A stretch of 64,000 bases of DNA, taken from assembly GCA_020851035.1 (NCBI GenBank), contig JADZDM010000007.1:123449-187448 (forward strand), written 5' to 3'. Both the position numbers and the translations under genes were made by a program. Below the pieces are notes generated by a model that had not been told where the DNA came from, ran no database searches, and was given only the letters and a program-made list of their open reading frames with translations. The stretch is from Gemmatimonadaceae bacterium. GTDB taxonomy: Bacteria; Gemmatimonadota; Gemmatimonadetes; Gemmatimonadales; Gemmatimonadaceae. Of this stretch, positions 63,789 to 64,000 are shown piece after piece (position 1 is the first letter of the stretch; each line of letters opens with the position of its first letter).

Positions 63789-64000
63789 TCAGGCCGGCAC
63801 GAACGCCGCCGCCCAGCCGGCGGCATCCTCGTCGCTCTTGATGATGTTGTCCACGTCCACCACGAGCTCCGCACCGTCCCGGTGGATCGGGCGGCGATCC
63901 ATGCTGCGGGTGGCGCGGCCGCGGATGTATTCGCCGTCGATGCGGTACTCCGACTTGTGCTTCGGACAGAGGAACGCCGTGTCGCCGCCCTTGATCCGCA
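63789..64000 (-). CDS. Rieske [2Fe-2S] protein, partial (C-terminal part)
   Basis: The minus-strand frame enters from the right edge and ends at TGA 63789-63791. The visible 69 residues contain CPKHKSEYRIDGEYIRGRAT, the second cluster-binding pair C-x-x-H of a Rieske domain, then EELV-type strands and an acidic end (VDNIIKSDEDAAGW). The first pair lies outside the window. It is upstream of the Rieske lipoprotein in the same direction, about 114 nt apart, with hairpins between. Role unknown; possible partners in electron transfer. Confidence 0.75.
   Translation of the reverse strand, partial: RIKGGDTAFLCPKHKSEYRIDGEYIRGRATRSMDRRPIHRDGAELVVDVDNIIKSDEDAAGWAAAFVPA

Overview
The window is a GC-rich, gene-dense stretch of bacterial chromosome. 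It shows no phage, insertion sequence, CRISPR array, tRNA or rRNA that I could recognise. GTG starts are common, start and stop codons often overlap, and many products carry lipoprotein signals, an LpoB-like outer-membrane lipoprotein or a probable outer-membrane beta-barrel, so the cell is diderm. Gene content (a Tricorn-type protease, secreted serine hydrolases, a peptidase with a beta-propeller and barrel, SelO, tilS-hpt-ftsH-folP) fits a Gemmatimonadota-like soil bacterium. That assignment is inference; no marker gene in the window proves it.

Region 1 (1-18085, all minus strand) reads as one very long transcription unit: bestrophin-like channel, DUF2723 membrane protein, yggS, divIVA, purine nucleoside phosphorylase, ileS, a DksA/TraR zinc-finger protein, lspA, rluD, cheW, cheY, cheA, cheC, a large TPR protein, a DUF4388/PATAN-TPR protein and a TPR protein with a possible Roadblock domain cut by the window edge. 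Most junctions overlap by 1-4 nt (TGATG, ATGA, GTGA, TTGA). A chemosensory module without receptor, CheR or CheB in view is thus coupled to housekeeping genes for translation, lipoprotein maturation and growth.

Region 2 (18249-30072) holds mostly independent genes: an omega-aminotransferase, a half-size TauE, a CurA-type oxidoreductase, a RibD/DHFR-fold reductase, a Tricorn-like protease, a STAS-like protein, a secreted beta-lactamase-fold serine hydrolase, small basic and VF530 proteins, a membrane-anchored coiled-coil protein and an APC permease. Region 3 (30080-42905) has an aldo/keto reductase fused to RidA, SelO, a nitrilase, a lipoprotein alpha-amylase, DUF2269 and DUF2853 proteins, lipoproteins, a secreted M20 peptidase, a cupredoxin-like protein and a subtilase.

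Region 4 (43164-49856, mainly minus) contains the conserved tilS-hpt-ftsH-folP cluster and glnK-amtB for ammonium uptake, separated by a small plus-strand membrane-protein gene. Region 5 (50062-64000) contains a peptidase/propeller/barrel outer-membrane protein, a YbjN protein, an HI0933-type flavoprotein, a three-lipoprotein lpoB operon, DUF1499 and RidA proteins, a 20-codon ORF with an exceptionally strong Shine-Dalgarno, apaG, glutamate dehydrogenase, a MOSC protein and two Rieske proteins, the last cut by the right edge.

GC-rich hairpins lie at nearly every convergent gene end. At several, the two stop codons form the base of the stem. T-tracts are weak or absent, so termination is inferred from position and symmetry. 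The only gene-free stretches over 300 bases are 55009-55335 and 59771-60118; the second contains the 20-codon ORF.
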